From Bryobacteraceae bacterium (lineage in GTDB: Bacteria; Acidobacteriota; Terriglobia; Bryobacterales; Bryobacteraceae): a DNA stretch of 64,000 bases. The notes below the pieces were generated by a model, which did no database searches, had not been told where the DNA came from, and saw nothing but the letters and a program-made list of their open reading frames with translations. The stretch is from positions 51,992 through 115,991 of the forward strand of contig JAICJH010000014.1 in the NCBI GenBank assembly GCA_025928545.1, read 5' to 3'. The first letter of the stretch is position 1. Each line of letters opens with the position of its first letter. Below are positions 9,888 to 18,159 of this stretch, one piece after another. The translations under genes and the position numbers were made by a program.

Positions 9888-10409
9888 ATGAGAAATGACT
9901 GCACACAAGCATTTTTGCGCTATAGGGAGTTGGCGCGCGTTGTTTGGAATATTGGTTTCTGGCCGATTCCGGAATTGCGGGAATGGCCATTCATTTCAAC
10001 CTACGAAGAAGCCATGGCGAGGCTGTTTGAGGGAATGATTCTTCTGCCTAATGGCTATGACGAAAAGATCATAGAGAAACATCTTCCTGGTAACAAGGGT
10101 GATTTTCGCGTGATTATTGGCGCGCTCGGAGGGGACTTAATGGTAAATAAACATCTCCCTGCAGAACCAGGTGGCCTTTGGGGCAATCCAACAATCCATA
10201 TTGAAGGCGATCGCGATGTCAATTCGTATCAGCTGAGGTTCCTGGCTTTCTTTGACTGGTCCCAGCAGACTCCGCGAGATTATCGTTTTATCAGGGTATT
10301 GATCGAGCGAATGGACGACCGTGAAGATTTACTGGGACGGCATGCGATCGTTGACACGGCTGAATGCTCGATCCTGGGCCCGGAGGTACAAAGCGCACTT
10401 AGCGTGTGA
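9888..10409 (+). CDS. hypothetical protein (immunity-like)
   Basis: 173 aa ORF in an accessory region; stop overlaps next start; no family recognised with certainty. Confidence 0.55.
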   Translation: MRNDCTQAFLRYRELARVVWNIGFWPIPELREWPFISTYEEAMARLFEGMILLPNGYDEKIIEKHLPGNKGDFRVIIGALGGDLMVNKHLPAEPGGLWGNPTIHIEGDRDVNSYQLRFLAFFDWSQQTPRDYRFIRVLIERMDDREDLLGRHAIVDTAECSILGPEVQSALSV

Positions 10410-10642
10410 AAATGACTGATCCCTCCAACATGTGGAAAGGTCATGGGGCTGCATCCCGCTGCCCGGCATCTGTTGCCCGATCGGTCGACACGGCAACGCT
10501 CGACCTGCTGTCGGTCTGGCAGCATGAGGACGCGACATCGGACCCACGGCAATTAAAGGCGGCGGAAGAGGAACTCGCCGTGTTCATGAATTCCGTCAAT
10601 GAGGCTCGCAGAGCATCAGGTGAACCGCCCGTCTACCCGTGA
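10406..10642 (+). CDS. small hypothetical protein
   Basis: 78 aa, GTG start overlapping upstream stop; C-terminal ...LLSVWQHEDATSDPRQLKAAEEELAVFMNSVNEARRASGEPPVYP looks like a conserved small-protein tail. Confidence 0.5.
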   Translation: MKMTDPSNMWKGHGAASRCPASVARSVDTATLDLLSVWQHEDATSDPRQLKAAEEELAVFMNSVNEARRASGEPPVYP

Positions 10643-10786
10643 ACGACATTCTTTTCCTCGATTCCCGGGCCGATTGGTGATAACGAATCGTGAGCTGGAA
10701 TAGCGATTGACCGACCAGTTACCTGCTCAGCCTGGAACGCTTGAAAAAATCCCACTCGCAATCCACTGTCATGCTTCCATTCCGGC

Positions 10787-11296
10787 CTAATAACCGATGA
10801 GAAGAATCCCTTTTAACGGGAGTTGCAATCTTCCGCTAACGTATAGCGTTTCGAGAAAATTCTCAACCTTGCTGAAATCGTCTGAGCCCCGATAGTCATT
10901 GCGAACAGCAATAGCGAGATGAAGGACGTCGTGCATCATGCACGCCTGAAAAATATCCTTTAAGAACTGATTGTTGTCTACCGCGCGACCAGCCTCCACT
11001 TCAAGGACCCATCCTGCGTCTGAAGCGTGAGCATCGGCATTGAAGCATTTCAATATCGCTCCCTTGCGACCGAACAGAACGGGCACTACGATCTTGTCGT
11101 CGTGACTTTTTCCCTTCTCAACAACGAACCCAATCTTCTCCAAACCGGGTCGGAGCCGCGCCATGACGGCGTTGCTATGTTGACTGGCAGATCTACGGGA
11201 ATCGATCTCCTCGGCAATCTCTTCAAAGACTGAGACGATATGGAGTCCGAACATCGGAGGTGGCGAGGATTTCGGGAAATAAACCCAATCGATCAT
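10787..11296 (-). CDS. conserved hypothetical, possible PD-(D/E)XK-like fold
   Basis: 169 aa; PVLFGRKGAILKCFNADAHASDAGWVLEVEAGRAVDNNQFLKDIF and C-terminal LYVSGRLQLPLKGILLIGY; nuclease assignment is inference. Confidence 0.6.
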   Translation of the reverse strand: MIDWVYFPKSSPPPMFGLHIVSVFEEIAEEIDSRRSASQHSNAVMARLRPGLEKIGFVVEKGKSHDDKIVVPVLFGRKGAILKCFNADAHASDAGWVLEVEAGRAVDNNQFLKDIFQACMMHDVLHLAIAVRNDYRGSDDFSKVENFLETLYVSGRLQLPLKGILLIGY

Positions 11297-11302
11297 CGGA
11301 TC

Positions 11303-11530
11303 TCACTCGTCGAAATCATCGAATCTCGCCTCGTGACTGCACGCTTGACAGGTAGTCGGCGAGTCGTCTTCGAACTCGGTATCGCCGTCCTGGTCAACGC
11401 CGCCGTCGCGCACGAGTACTCGCTTCGAGATCAGGATCGCGAATGGGCCGTACGACCCGCATTCCGGACAGCATTTTCCATGTAGGAAGCCGGTGTTGGG
11501 ATTAGATCTATATTCTGTCGTAGTTGACAT
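11303..11530 (-). CDS. small zinc-ribbon protein
   Basis: 75 aa with CCPECGS...CQACSHEA Cys pairs; 7 bp from the adjacent ORF. Confidence 0.6.
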   Translation of the reverse strand: MSTTTEYRSNPNTGFLHGKCCPECGSYGPFAILISKRVLVRDGGVDQDGDTEFEDDSPTTCQACSHEARFDDFDE

Positions 11531-11923
11531 GAAGAGTGCACCATAGGATAACTTAAAGTCGCCAATCGGCTAAGCGGATAATGATAGCGGATGATTGGCA
11601 CGGAATCGCCACGCTACTGCATCAGCACCCGGTTCACGCTGGTTAATGTACTACTGAAGCGGCACTTCCTTTCTGGTACCAGGTTCCCATTCGCGTGCTC
11701 GAGGCTCCGCAGTTCGCCAAGGTGTGCCTCGCCGAAGGCCTCCTCGCACCAGGAGGCGAAGTTCATCACCGCACAGGGATCGCGGTGATCCAAACGCCCA
11801 CCGGGCGGTACTTAGTCCTGGCCAATAGGGACAGTATGCCCGAGAGCAACGTTTGCCTGCCGGGGTCAAACGGGAGCGACACAAGATGCTTCACCCCGGC
11901 GTCAATATGCAATCGTTCTTCCG

Positions 11924-13747
11924 CTAATCACCCATTTTCGCCACCCGTTCATGCGCCAGTTTCCGGGCCTCGCTCAAGTTGATGTGTGCGCCGGTGCCGT
12001 GTTTCTCCAGGAGATGAAGCAGGTTCGCACCGTTCAGCAGGCTGATCGGCTTTCCCTTTGCGAACTCGTGGGCGTCGGGTCCATAGTCCGAGGTGGTCAC
12101 CAGAATGCCTTTCGTTGCGCCTTCATTCATCAAGGTTCCATAGAGATCGCGGACCGCGGACACTCCAACCGTATATGCATACCGCTTGGCCTGGATCACG
12201 ATCTTGCCACCTGTTATCGGATCGGGATCGAATGCGATGGCGTCGACGCCCCCATCGCGGCTGGCTTGAGTGACCTTGACTTCACCACCACGTGACGAAA
12301 ACTCTTTGGCAAAGATTTCGCGGATCAGGTGCTCGAACTCTTCCCAGTCCATGGTTGCAAGATTGGAGCCCACGTTCAGATTTTCGGCAACAGCATGAGA
12401 CGGAACAAAGCGTTTATCGTCACGGCTGAGTTCCACGATAGGCGCGACCGGCGTCACGCTATGCAACTTCGGACTGCCCACGCCGCGGAGCTGTCGAAAG
12501 CAAGCCTTCGGATCAACCATGGCTAAGTTGATTGTCAGAAATGGATCGCGGGAAGCTTGCACGGAAAGGATGCAGGCTGTCGCCTGGTTGCCCGTGCTCT
12601 TGTCCGTTGACGTGACAATTCCGTTCAGGACAATGGCCGAAATTGCTCTTGTCGCATCGCTCTCGAAGAGCTCGTGCAAGGTTCGCAGAACAATCTGATA
12701 GACGAGATCGTCGTAAAGTTTGGCTGTCTGGGTTTCGGAAAGAATTATCTCCTTGAATGTGTCCGTCGTCTGGACGTATTTGATTTCCGAAAGGGTCGGC
12801 AAATCCTCTGGAGCGGGTAGCTGGCAATTCAGCAGCAGCATTCCGGTTTCGGCGTTCCACTCGAAATCGAATTTACGGGATATGCACGACGGGTAATCCG
12901 AGCGGGAGAGAACCTGCTCGCAGTAATCGATTACAGACTCAGGCGATTTAGCCAAATAGCGATCGCGGGCCTGGTCGATTTCCCTGCTCTGCTGCGCCAA
13001 CTCCTCTTCGTAGCGGCCCTTGTCGCTGGTCCACTGCGACAACTCCAAGGCATGTTGGCCGTCTTGTTTTGAGCAGAGTGCGCGGTAGCTTTCGAAGGTG
13101 GCCTGATTGTGCGCGGTAACGTCTCTACAGGCACGTTCCCAGACGCTGAAATCGGTCTGCAATTGGCTGGCAAGTTCTGCAAGTTTGGCAGTCTTTCGGG
13201 AGGCCAGCAGCTTATCGAGGATGGAAAGCTGTGGGTGGTATTTGTAGTCCGACGGCAGCGGCTGGACTGGGAATTGTTGGTATAGCGGAGGGGTGGGAGG
13301 AACAGGCCTGACTGGGGCCAATGTCGGAAAAGGGGCTTTGTTTTTGAGTGCTTCCCAATCGAGTGAGGGGTCTATCTCGATTCCGCGAACCAGCGTATTT
13401 CTGAGCGAATCGAGTAGTTGCTGTGCCTCAGCCGTGCGTTCCTGAGCCAGTTCCTTCTGGTTTTCGAGGTGGAGCCTGCGGGATTCTTTTGCGTCGTGTG
13501 TGCGCCTGATGCGGTCGTGTGCCGCGGTCTGTTTCTGCCCTGCGGTGTTCCACTGAAGGGCGATTGCCTGCGCCTTATTTGCGAGCACGTTTCTATCGGC
13601 GGCCTGGAGCAAGGCGTACTTGTGCAGTCCGTCATGAAAGGCTTCCAGATAATATCTGGGAACGCCCCGAGGACTGCGCACAACCGATGCGTTACCAAAA
13701 CGCGTTTCCATTAATAAATTCGTCGCCGGAATTTGAGAGTCTACCAT
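11924..13747 (-). CDS. Mrr-type restriction endonuclease with long N-terminal coiled-coil region
   Basis: Start moved to internal MVDSQIP; C-terminal MDWEEFEHLIREIFAKEF...VTQASRDGGVDAIAFDPDPITGGKIVIQAKRY (D-GGVDA...QAK nuclease motifs). Confidence 0.85.
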   Translation of the reverse strand: MVDSQIPATNLLMETRFGNASVVRSPRGVPRYYLEAFHDGLHKYALLQAADRNVLANKAQAIALQWNTAGQKQTAAHDRIRRTHDAKESRRLHLENQKELAQERTAEAQQLLDSLRNTLVRGIEIDPSLDWEALKNKAPFPTLAPVRPVPPTPPLYQQFPVQPLPSDYKYHPQLSILDKLLASRKTAKLAELASQLQTDFSVWERACRDVTAHNQATFESYRALCSKQDGQHALELSQWTSDKGRYEEELAQQSREIDQARDRYLAKSPESVIDYCEQVLSRSDYPSCISRKFDFEWNAETGMLLLNCQLPAPEDLPTLSEIKYVQTTDTFKEIILSETQTAKLYDDLVYQIVLRTLHELFESDATRAISAIVLNGIVTSTDKSTGNQATACILSVQASRDPFLTINLAMVDPKACFRQLRGVGSPKLHSVTPVAPIVELSRDDKRFVPSHAVAENLNVGSNLATMDWEEFEHLIREIFAKEFSSRGGEVKVTQASRDGGVDAIAFDPDPITGGKIVIQAKRYAYTVGVSAVRDLYGTLMNEGATKGILVTTSDYGPDAHEFAKGKPISLLNGANLLHLLEKHGTGAHINLSEARKLAHERVAKMGD

Positions 13748-13820
13748 TCGGCTGCGACTCCAGCGGCGGATTTGTTGCGCTCCCTGCCCCACCGATTAGA
13801 ATTAACAAGATGGCGTTCGC

Positions 13821-14801
13821 ATGATCCTCGTGACTGGAGGGACTGGCTTTATCGGGAGCCACCTGGTGGAAAGACTAGTTGCGCGCGGCGAGTCTGTTCG
13901 CGTGCTGGTTCGTCGACCGGGGCTGTTCGAAAAAACTCCTGTCGAAGTTTTTCGCGGCGATCTTCTCAGCGGCGACGGACTGGCGCGCGCTGTCACCGGG
14001 GTCGATACCATTATTCACCTGGCCGGCGTCACCAAGGCGCTCTCGGCCTCCGACTACTATTCCGGCAATGTCACGGCAACAGAGAACCTGGCCCGCGCGG
14101 TCGCAACTGCAAATGCCGGCGCGGCGCGGCCGATCCGCATGGTTCACGTGAGTTCTCTGGCGGCCGTTGGTCCGGCGCCGGACAGCACTCCTCTCACGGA
14201 AGATGCGGGGCCGCATCCGGTCGGCCATTACGGAAAGTCGAAGCTGGAGGGCGAACGGCGCGTGCGGGCAATTCTGCCGGAGGCCGTGATCGTGCGTCCC
14301 CCGGTGGTCTACGGACCACGCGATACGGATGTTTTCCAGATGCTGAAATCGATCAGTCAGGGTCTGGTGGTCCAGATCGCGGGCGGAGAGAGATGGTTCA
14401 GCGCCATCTACGTTACCGATCTGGCGGACGGCATCATGGCGGCTGCTAAAGAACCGAAGGCTGCCGGCCGCACCTTCTTCCTCGCGCATCCGGAAGCGGT
14501 GTCCTGGACCGAACTCGGCAAGATCGCAGCGGGAATCATGGGAAGAAGCGCGCGGGTGGTCAACATTCCTCAGCCTGCCGCGTATCTGGCCGGGTATTGC
14601 GGCGAGTTGTGGTCGCGGCTGACACGAAAGCCGGGAATTGTCTCGCGAGAGAAGATCCGCGAAGCCATCTGCCCCTGGTGGCTGTGCGACCCGCGGCGCG
14701 CGCAGCAAGAACTCGGCTTTACGGCGGCGACGGGAATTCATCAGGGTCTCGCAACTGCACTGGACTGGTATCGAGAGGCAGGCTGGTTGAAATGGGCATG
14801 A
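13821..14801 (+). CDS. NAD-dependent epimerase/dehydratase family protein (CerR-like candidate)
   Basis: MILVTGGTGFIGSHLVERL Rossmann motif, VHVSSLAAVG, HYGKSKLEGE (YxxxK). Confidence 0.9.
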   Translation: MILVTGGTGFIGSHLVERLVARGESVRVLVRRPGLFEKTPVEVFRGDLLSGDGLARAVTGVDTIIHLAGVTKALSASDYYSGNVTATENLARAVATANAGAARPIRMVHVSSLAAVGPAPDSTPLTEDAGPHPVGHYGKSKLEGERRVRAILPEAVIVRPPVVYGPRDTDVFQMLKSISQGLVVQIAGGERWFSAIYVTDLADGIMAAAKEPKAAGRTFFLAHPEAVSWTELGKIAAGIMGRSARVVNIPQPAAYLAGYCGELWSRLTRKPGIVSREKIREAICPWWLCDPRRAQQELGFTAATGIHQGLATALDWYREAGWLKWA

Positions 14802-15691
14802 GCCATTCCAAATACAAATTCTGGCCGGTGGACAAGGTGATTCTGGCGTATTTCGCGTTCACCGCCGCGATTGAGCTGATCTGGTTCCGCGAGATACCCT
14901 GGGCAGGGTCATGGCTCGGGCTGCATGTGCTGGGTGTGGCGCTGATCCTGCTGGCTGCGCGCAACGTGGAAACAAGAGGGCTTCTGGCCGAGGCCATCCG
15001 GATATTCCGTCACTGGTATCCACTGCTCTTCGTGGCGTGCTGCTACCGGGAGATGGCTACCCTGATTCCCGCAATTCGCCATGCGCGCTTCGACCGCGCT
15101 TTGGCCAGTCTCGATTACGGATTCTGGGGTGCGTATCCGACCGTTTGGCTGGAGAGAATATACACGCCTTTCTTAACGGAATTCCTACAAATAATTTATA
15201 CCTTATTTATACCCGTGGTTTTAATGGTTCCGGCGGTGAACTGGCTGAGCCGGCGTTATGCCGATTTCCGCTATATGGCGTTTCTGCTGGCGCTGGGCTT
15301 TCTCGCATCGTATCTTGGCTACCTGATGGTGCCGGCACGCGGGCCCCGCTTCCTGCTGGACCATTTCCAACACCTGTCTTTACAGGGGCTGTGGGGATTC
15401 GGCGCGATGCAGACGACTCTCAACCAGCTGGAGCACGACCATTACGACTGTTTTCCCAGCGGCCACACGGAGCTTACAGTACTAGCCTGCTGGCTCAGCC
15501 GATCCATTTCCCACAGGCTGTTTTGGGTCTACTTTTTATACACTCTTTGCATTGTTTTTGCTACAGTTTATCTACGGTATCATTACACCGCCGACCTCCT
15601 CGCCGGTGTTGTGGTTGCGCTTGTTTTGATTCTCACAGCGCCGTATCTGTACCGCGCATTAACTGAAAAAGGGGAAGCGATTGGCAATTGA
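14798..15691 (+). CDS. PAP2-superfamily membrane protein, Aur1/inositolphosphotransferase-like
   Basis: Multiple TM helices; CFPSGHTELTVL and VYLRYHYTADLLAGV catalytic motifs; ATGA overlap with previous gene (alternative ATG at 14792). Confidence 0.85.
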   Translation: MSHSKYKFWPVDKVILAYFAFTAAIELIWFREIPWAGSWLGLHVLGVALILLAARNVETRGLLAEAIRIFRHWYPLLFVACCYREMATLIPAIRHARFDRALASLDYGFWGAYPTVWLERIYTPFLTEFLQIIYTLFIPVVLMVPAVNWLSRRYADFRYMAFLLALGFLASYLGYLMVPARGPRFLLDHFQHLSLQGLWGFGAMQTTLNQLEHDHYDCFPSGHTELTVLACWLSRSISHRLFWVYFLYTLCIVFATVYLRYHYTADLLAGVVVALVLILTAPYLYRALTEKGEAIGN

Positions 15692-16820
15692 AGTCTCGGC
15701 GATCAGTGGCAAGAGCGGATTAAAAGAGTTCGTGAAGTTGCCCTGGTCGATTTACGGGAGCGACCCGCACTGGGTGCCTCCGCTGCAGATTGCCGTCAAG
15801 GAACTGCTGGACAAGGCCAAGCATCCGTTTTATGCCAATGCCGATGCCGAGTTCTTTATCGCCCGGCGTGATGGCAAGGCGGTGGGTAGGATCGCGGCAA
15901 TCGTCGACCGGAATCACGACAAGTTCCATGAGGAGAAGGCCGGATTTTTCGGATTTTTCGAATCGATTGACGATGCCGAAGTTGCCCGGGCACTGCTTGG
16001 CAAGGCCAGGGAGTGGGTGGAAGCCCGCGGCGCCGAATTCCTGCGGGGGCCCGTGAATCCTTCAACAAACTACGAGTGTGGTCTTCTCGTAGAGGGTTAC
16101 GATTCCAGTCCGATGGTGATGATGACGTACAATCCGCGCTATTATCCGCGGTTGCTGGAGCAGGCGGGGCTGCGGAAGGTCAAGGATCTCTATTCGTTCG
16201 TCAACACGGCGGATGGCGTGGACGTTCAGAAAATCGGCCGGGTTTCGGACAGGGCGATGAAGCGGGCGGGTGTCACGATCCGGCCGGTGAACATGAAAGA
16301 CTTTCAGGGCGAGGTTTCGCGCATCTGGGATGTGTACAACGCCGCCTGGAGCCGGAACTGGGGTTTCGTGCCCATGACGAAGGAGGAATTCTACCTGATG
16401 GGCAAGGAAATGAAGCAAATTCTGAACCCGGAGATGGTTTTGATCGGCGAAACCGCGTCCGAAGATGGCAAATCACGTATGATAGGGTTTGCTCTGGCTC
16501 TGCCGGACGTAAACGTGGCGCTGAAGCCGGCCAACGGGCGACTGCTGCCAACGGGGCTGTTGAAGATACTGTACTATCAACGGAAGATCCGCGCGGTGCG
16601 CGTGATTGCGCTGGGAGTAGTGGAGGAATTCAGGACAACGGGAGTGGCGGCCGGCTTTTACGCGGCATTGGTTCGGAATGCCCGCAGGCTCGGCTATCAC
16701 CAGGAATGCGAGATGTCGTGGATACTGGAAGATAACGTATTGATGACACGATCCCTGGAATTGATGGGAGCGAAGCGGTCGAAGACTTACCGTCTATATC
16801 AAATGGAACTAAGAGCATGA
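15681..16820 (+). CDS. GNAT-like acyltransferase family protein (bacterial ceramide synthase candidate)
   Basis: 379 aa; TTG start with upstream AAAGGGGAAG; LPWSIYGSDPHWVPPL...HPFYANADAEFFIARRDGKAVGRIAAIVDRNHDKFH...GPVNPSTNYECGLLVEGYDSSPMVMMTYNPRYY. Confidence 0.8.
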   Translation: MAIEVSAISGKSGLKEFVKLPWSIYGSDPHWVPPLQIAVKELLDKAKHPFYANADAEFFIARRDGKAVGRIAAIVDRNHDKFHEEKAGFFGFFESIDDAEVARALLGKAREWVEARGAEFLRGPVNPSTNYECGLLVEGYDSSPMVMMTYNPRYYPRLLEQAGLRKVKDLYSFVNTADGVDVQKIGRVSDRAMKRAGVTIRPVNMKDFQGEVSRIWDVYNAAWSRNWGFVPMTKEEFYLMGKEMKQILNPEMVLIGETASEDGKSRMIGFALALPDVNVALKPANGRLLPTGLLKILYYQRKIRAVRVIALGVVEEFRTTGVAAGFYAALVRNARRLGYHQECEMSWILEDNVLMTRSLELMGAKRSKTYRLYQMELRA

Positions 16821-18055
16821 GCGCATCGATAGCACGTATTGCCGAGATTCAACGGAAAACCGGCACCAACGACGTCTTCGAGAAATGCCGCACCTTTACC
16901 CGACCGGCCCAGTTGCAGGCGGCGGGATTGTACATGTATTTCGAGACATTCGGCGACCGCGAAGGCTGCGGGCCCGGCGAAGTCCGCCGAGGCGACCGAA
17001 AGATCCTGATGTTCGGGTCGAACGATTATCTGGATCTGATCCGGCACCCGGAAGTGATGGAAGCGGCGGCGAACGCAGCCATGAAGTACGGAAGCGGCTG
17101 CAGCGGTTCACGCCTGCTGAACGGCACGCTGGATATCCACGTGAAGCTGGAAGCGGAACTGGCGAAGTTCGTTCGCAAAGATGCGGCGATCATCTTCGGC
17201 ACGGGTTTCCAGGCCAACTATGCCACCCTTTCAGCCCTGACGGATAAGGGCGATACGCTGATCTGCGATCACAACCTGCACGCCAGCCTGGTAGAGGGCG
17301 CGCTGCGATCCGACGCGCGGATGGTTCGTTTCCGGCATAACGATCTGGACCACTTCGAGCGGTGCCTTGAAAACTGCAAGTGGGACGAACGCGTGCTGGT
17401 GGTTTCCGAAGGCGTTTTCAGCATGGAAGGCGATGTGGCCGAACTGCGGGGCCTGATCCCGATGGCGAAGCAGGCCGGAGCGCGTACGTTCGTGGATGAA
17501 GCCCACGGTATCGGCGTGCTGGGCGAGACTGGCGCGGGAGCCGCAGAGCATCTGGGTGTTCTGGACGATGTGGATCTCATCATGGGCACGTTCAGCAAGT
17601 CGCTGGCGTCCGTGGGTGGGTTTATCGCGGGCGAGAAGACGGTCATCGATTTCCTGAAGCACACGGCCAGGGCATTTGTTTTCTCGGCGAGCCTGCCGGC
17701 GGCATCGGTTGCGGCTGCGGCGGTGGCATTGCGGATTATTCAGACCGAGCCGGAGCGGCGGCAGCATCTGTTGCGGATCGCGGGGCTGCTGCGGGAGGAA
17801 CTTCGATCGCGCGGCTTTACGCTGCTCGACGGGGAAACAGCGATTGTGCCGGTTGTGTTCAACAGCGATTCGGATTTGTGCCGTCTCAGCAAGACTTTGC
17901 TGGAGGAAGGCATTTATATCAATCCGATTCTTCGTCCGGCGGCTTCACAGAATCTGCTGCGGATTTCCTGCACGGCCGCACATACGGAAGCGCATGTGGA
18001 GCGGCTGGTGAGTACGATTGAGAAGGCTGTTCAGAGTCTGGGGATCGAACGGTAG
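16817..18055 (+). CDS. PLP-dependent alpha-oxoamine synthase, serine palmitoyltransferase-like
   Basis: LMFGSNDYLDLIRHPEV, GSGCSGSRLLNGTLDIHVKLE, FVDEAHGIGVLGETGAG, GTFSKSLASVGGFIAG (PLP-Lys); ATGA overlap with previous gene. Confidence 0.88.
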   Translation: MSASIARIAEIQRKTGTNDVFEKCRTFTRPAQLQAAGLYMYFETFGDREGCGPGEVRRGDRKILMFGSNDYLDLIRHPEVMEAAANAAMKYGSGCSGSRLLNGTLDIHVKLEAELAKFVRKDAAIIFGTGFQANYATLSALTDKGDTLICDHNLHASLVEGALRSDARMVRFRHNDLDHFERCLENCKWDERVLVVSEGVFSMEGDVAELRGLIPMAKQAGARTFVDEAHGIGVLGETGAGAAEHLGVLDDVDLIMGTFSKSLASVGGFIAGEKTVIDFLKHTARAFVFSASLPAASVAAAAVALRIIQTEPERRQHLLRIAGLLREELRSRGFTLLDGETAIVPVVFNSDSDLCRLSKTLLEEGIYINPILRPAASQNLLRISCTAAHTEAHVERLVSTIEKAVQSLGIER

Positions 18056-18064
18056 GTTTGAAGA

Positions 18065-18137
18065 GTAACCGCTCCCTTGCGGTCGCGGCTCAGTAAGGCG
18101 GTTCGGTGACGGGATTTGGTAAGGCGGTTCGGTAATG
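18065..18137. repeat. REP-like intergenic element: short hairpin plus two direct copies of GTAAGGCGGTTCGGT
   Basis: ACCGC-tccctt-GCGGT at 18068-18083; GTAAGGCGGTTCGGT at 18093-18107 and 18119-18133. Confidence 0.6.
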
Positions 18138-18159
18138 ACGGATAAGGCTGGCGAATTCA

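Noticed and set aside
11695-11982. 95-aa + strand ORF (MLEAPQFAKVCLAEGLLAPGGEVHHRTG...)
   Set aside because: Could be a remnant, but overlaps the Mrr 3' end, lacks an RBS and I cannot match it to a family
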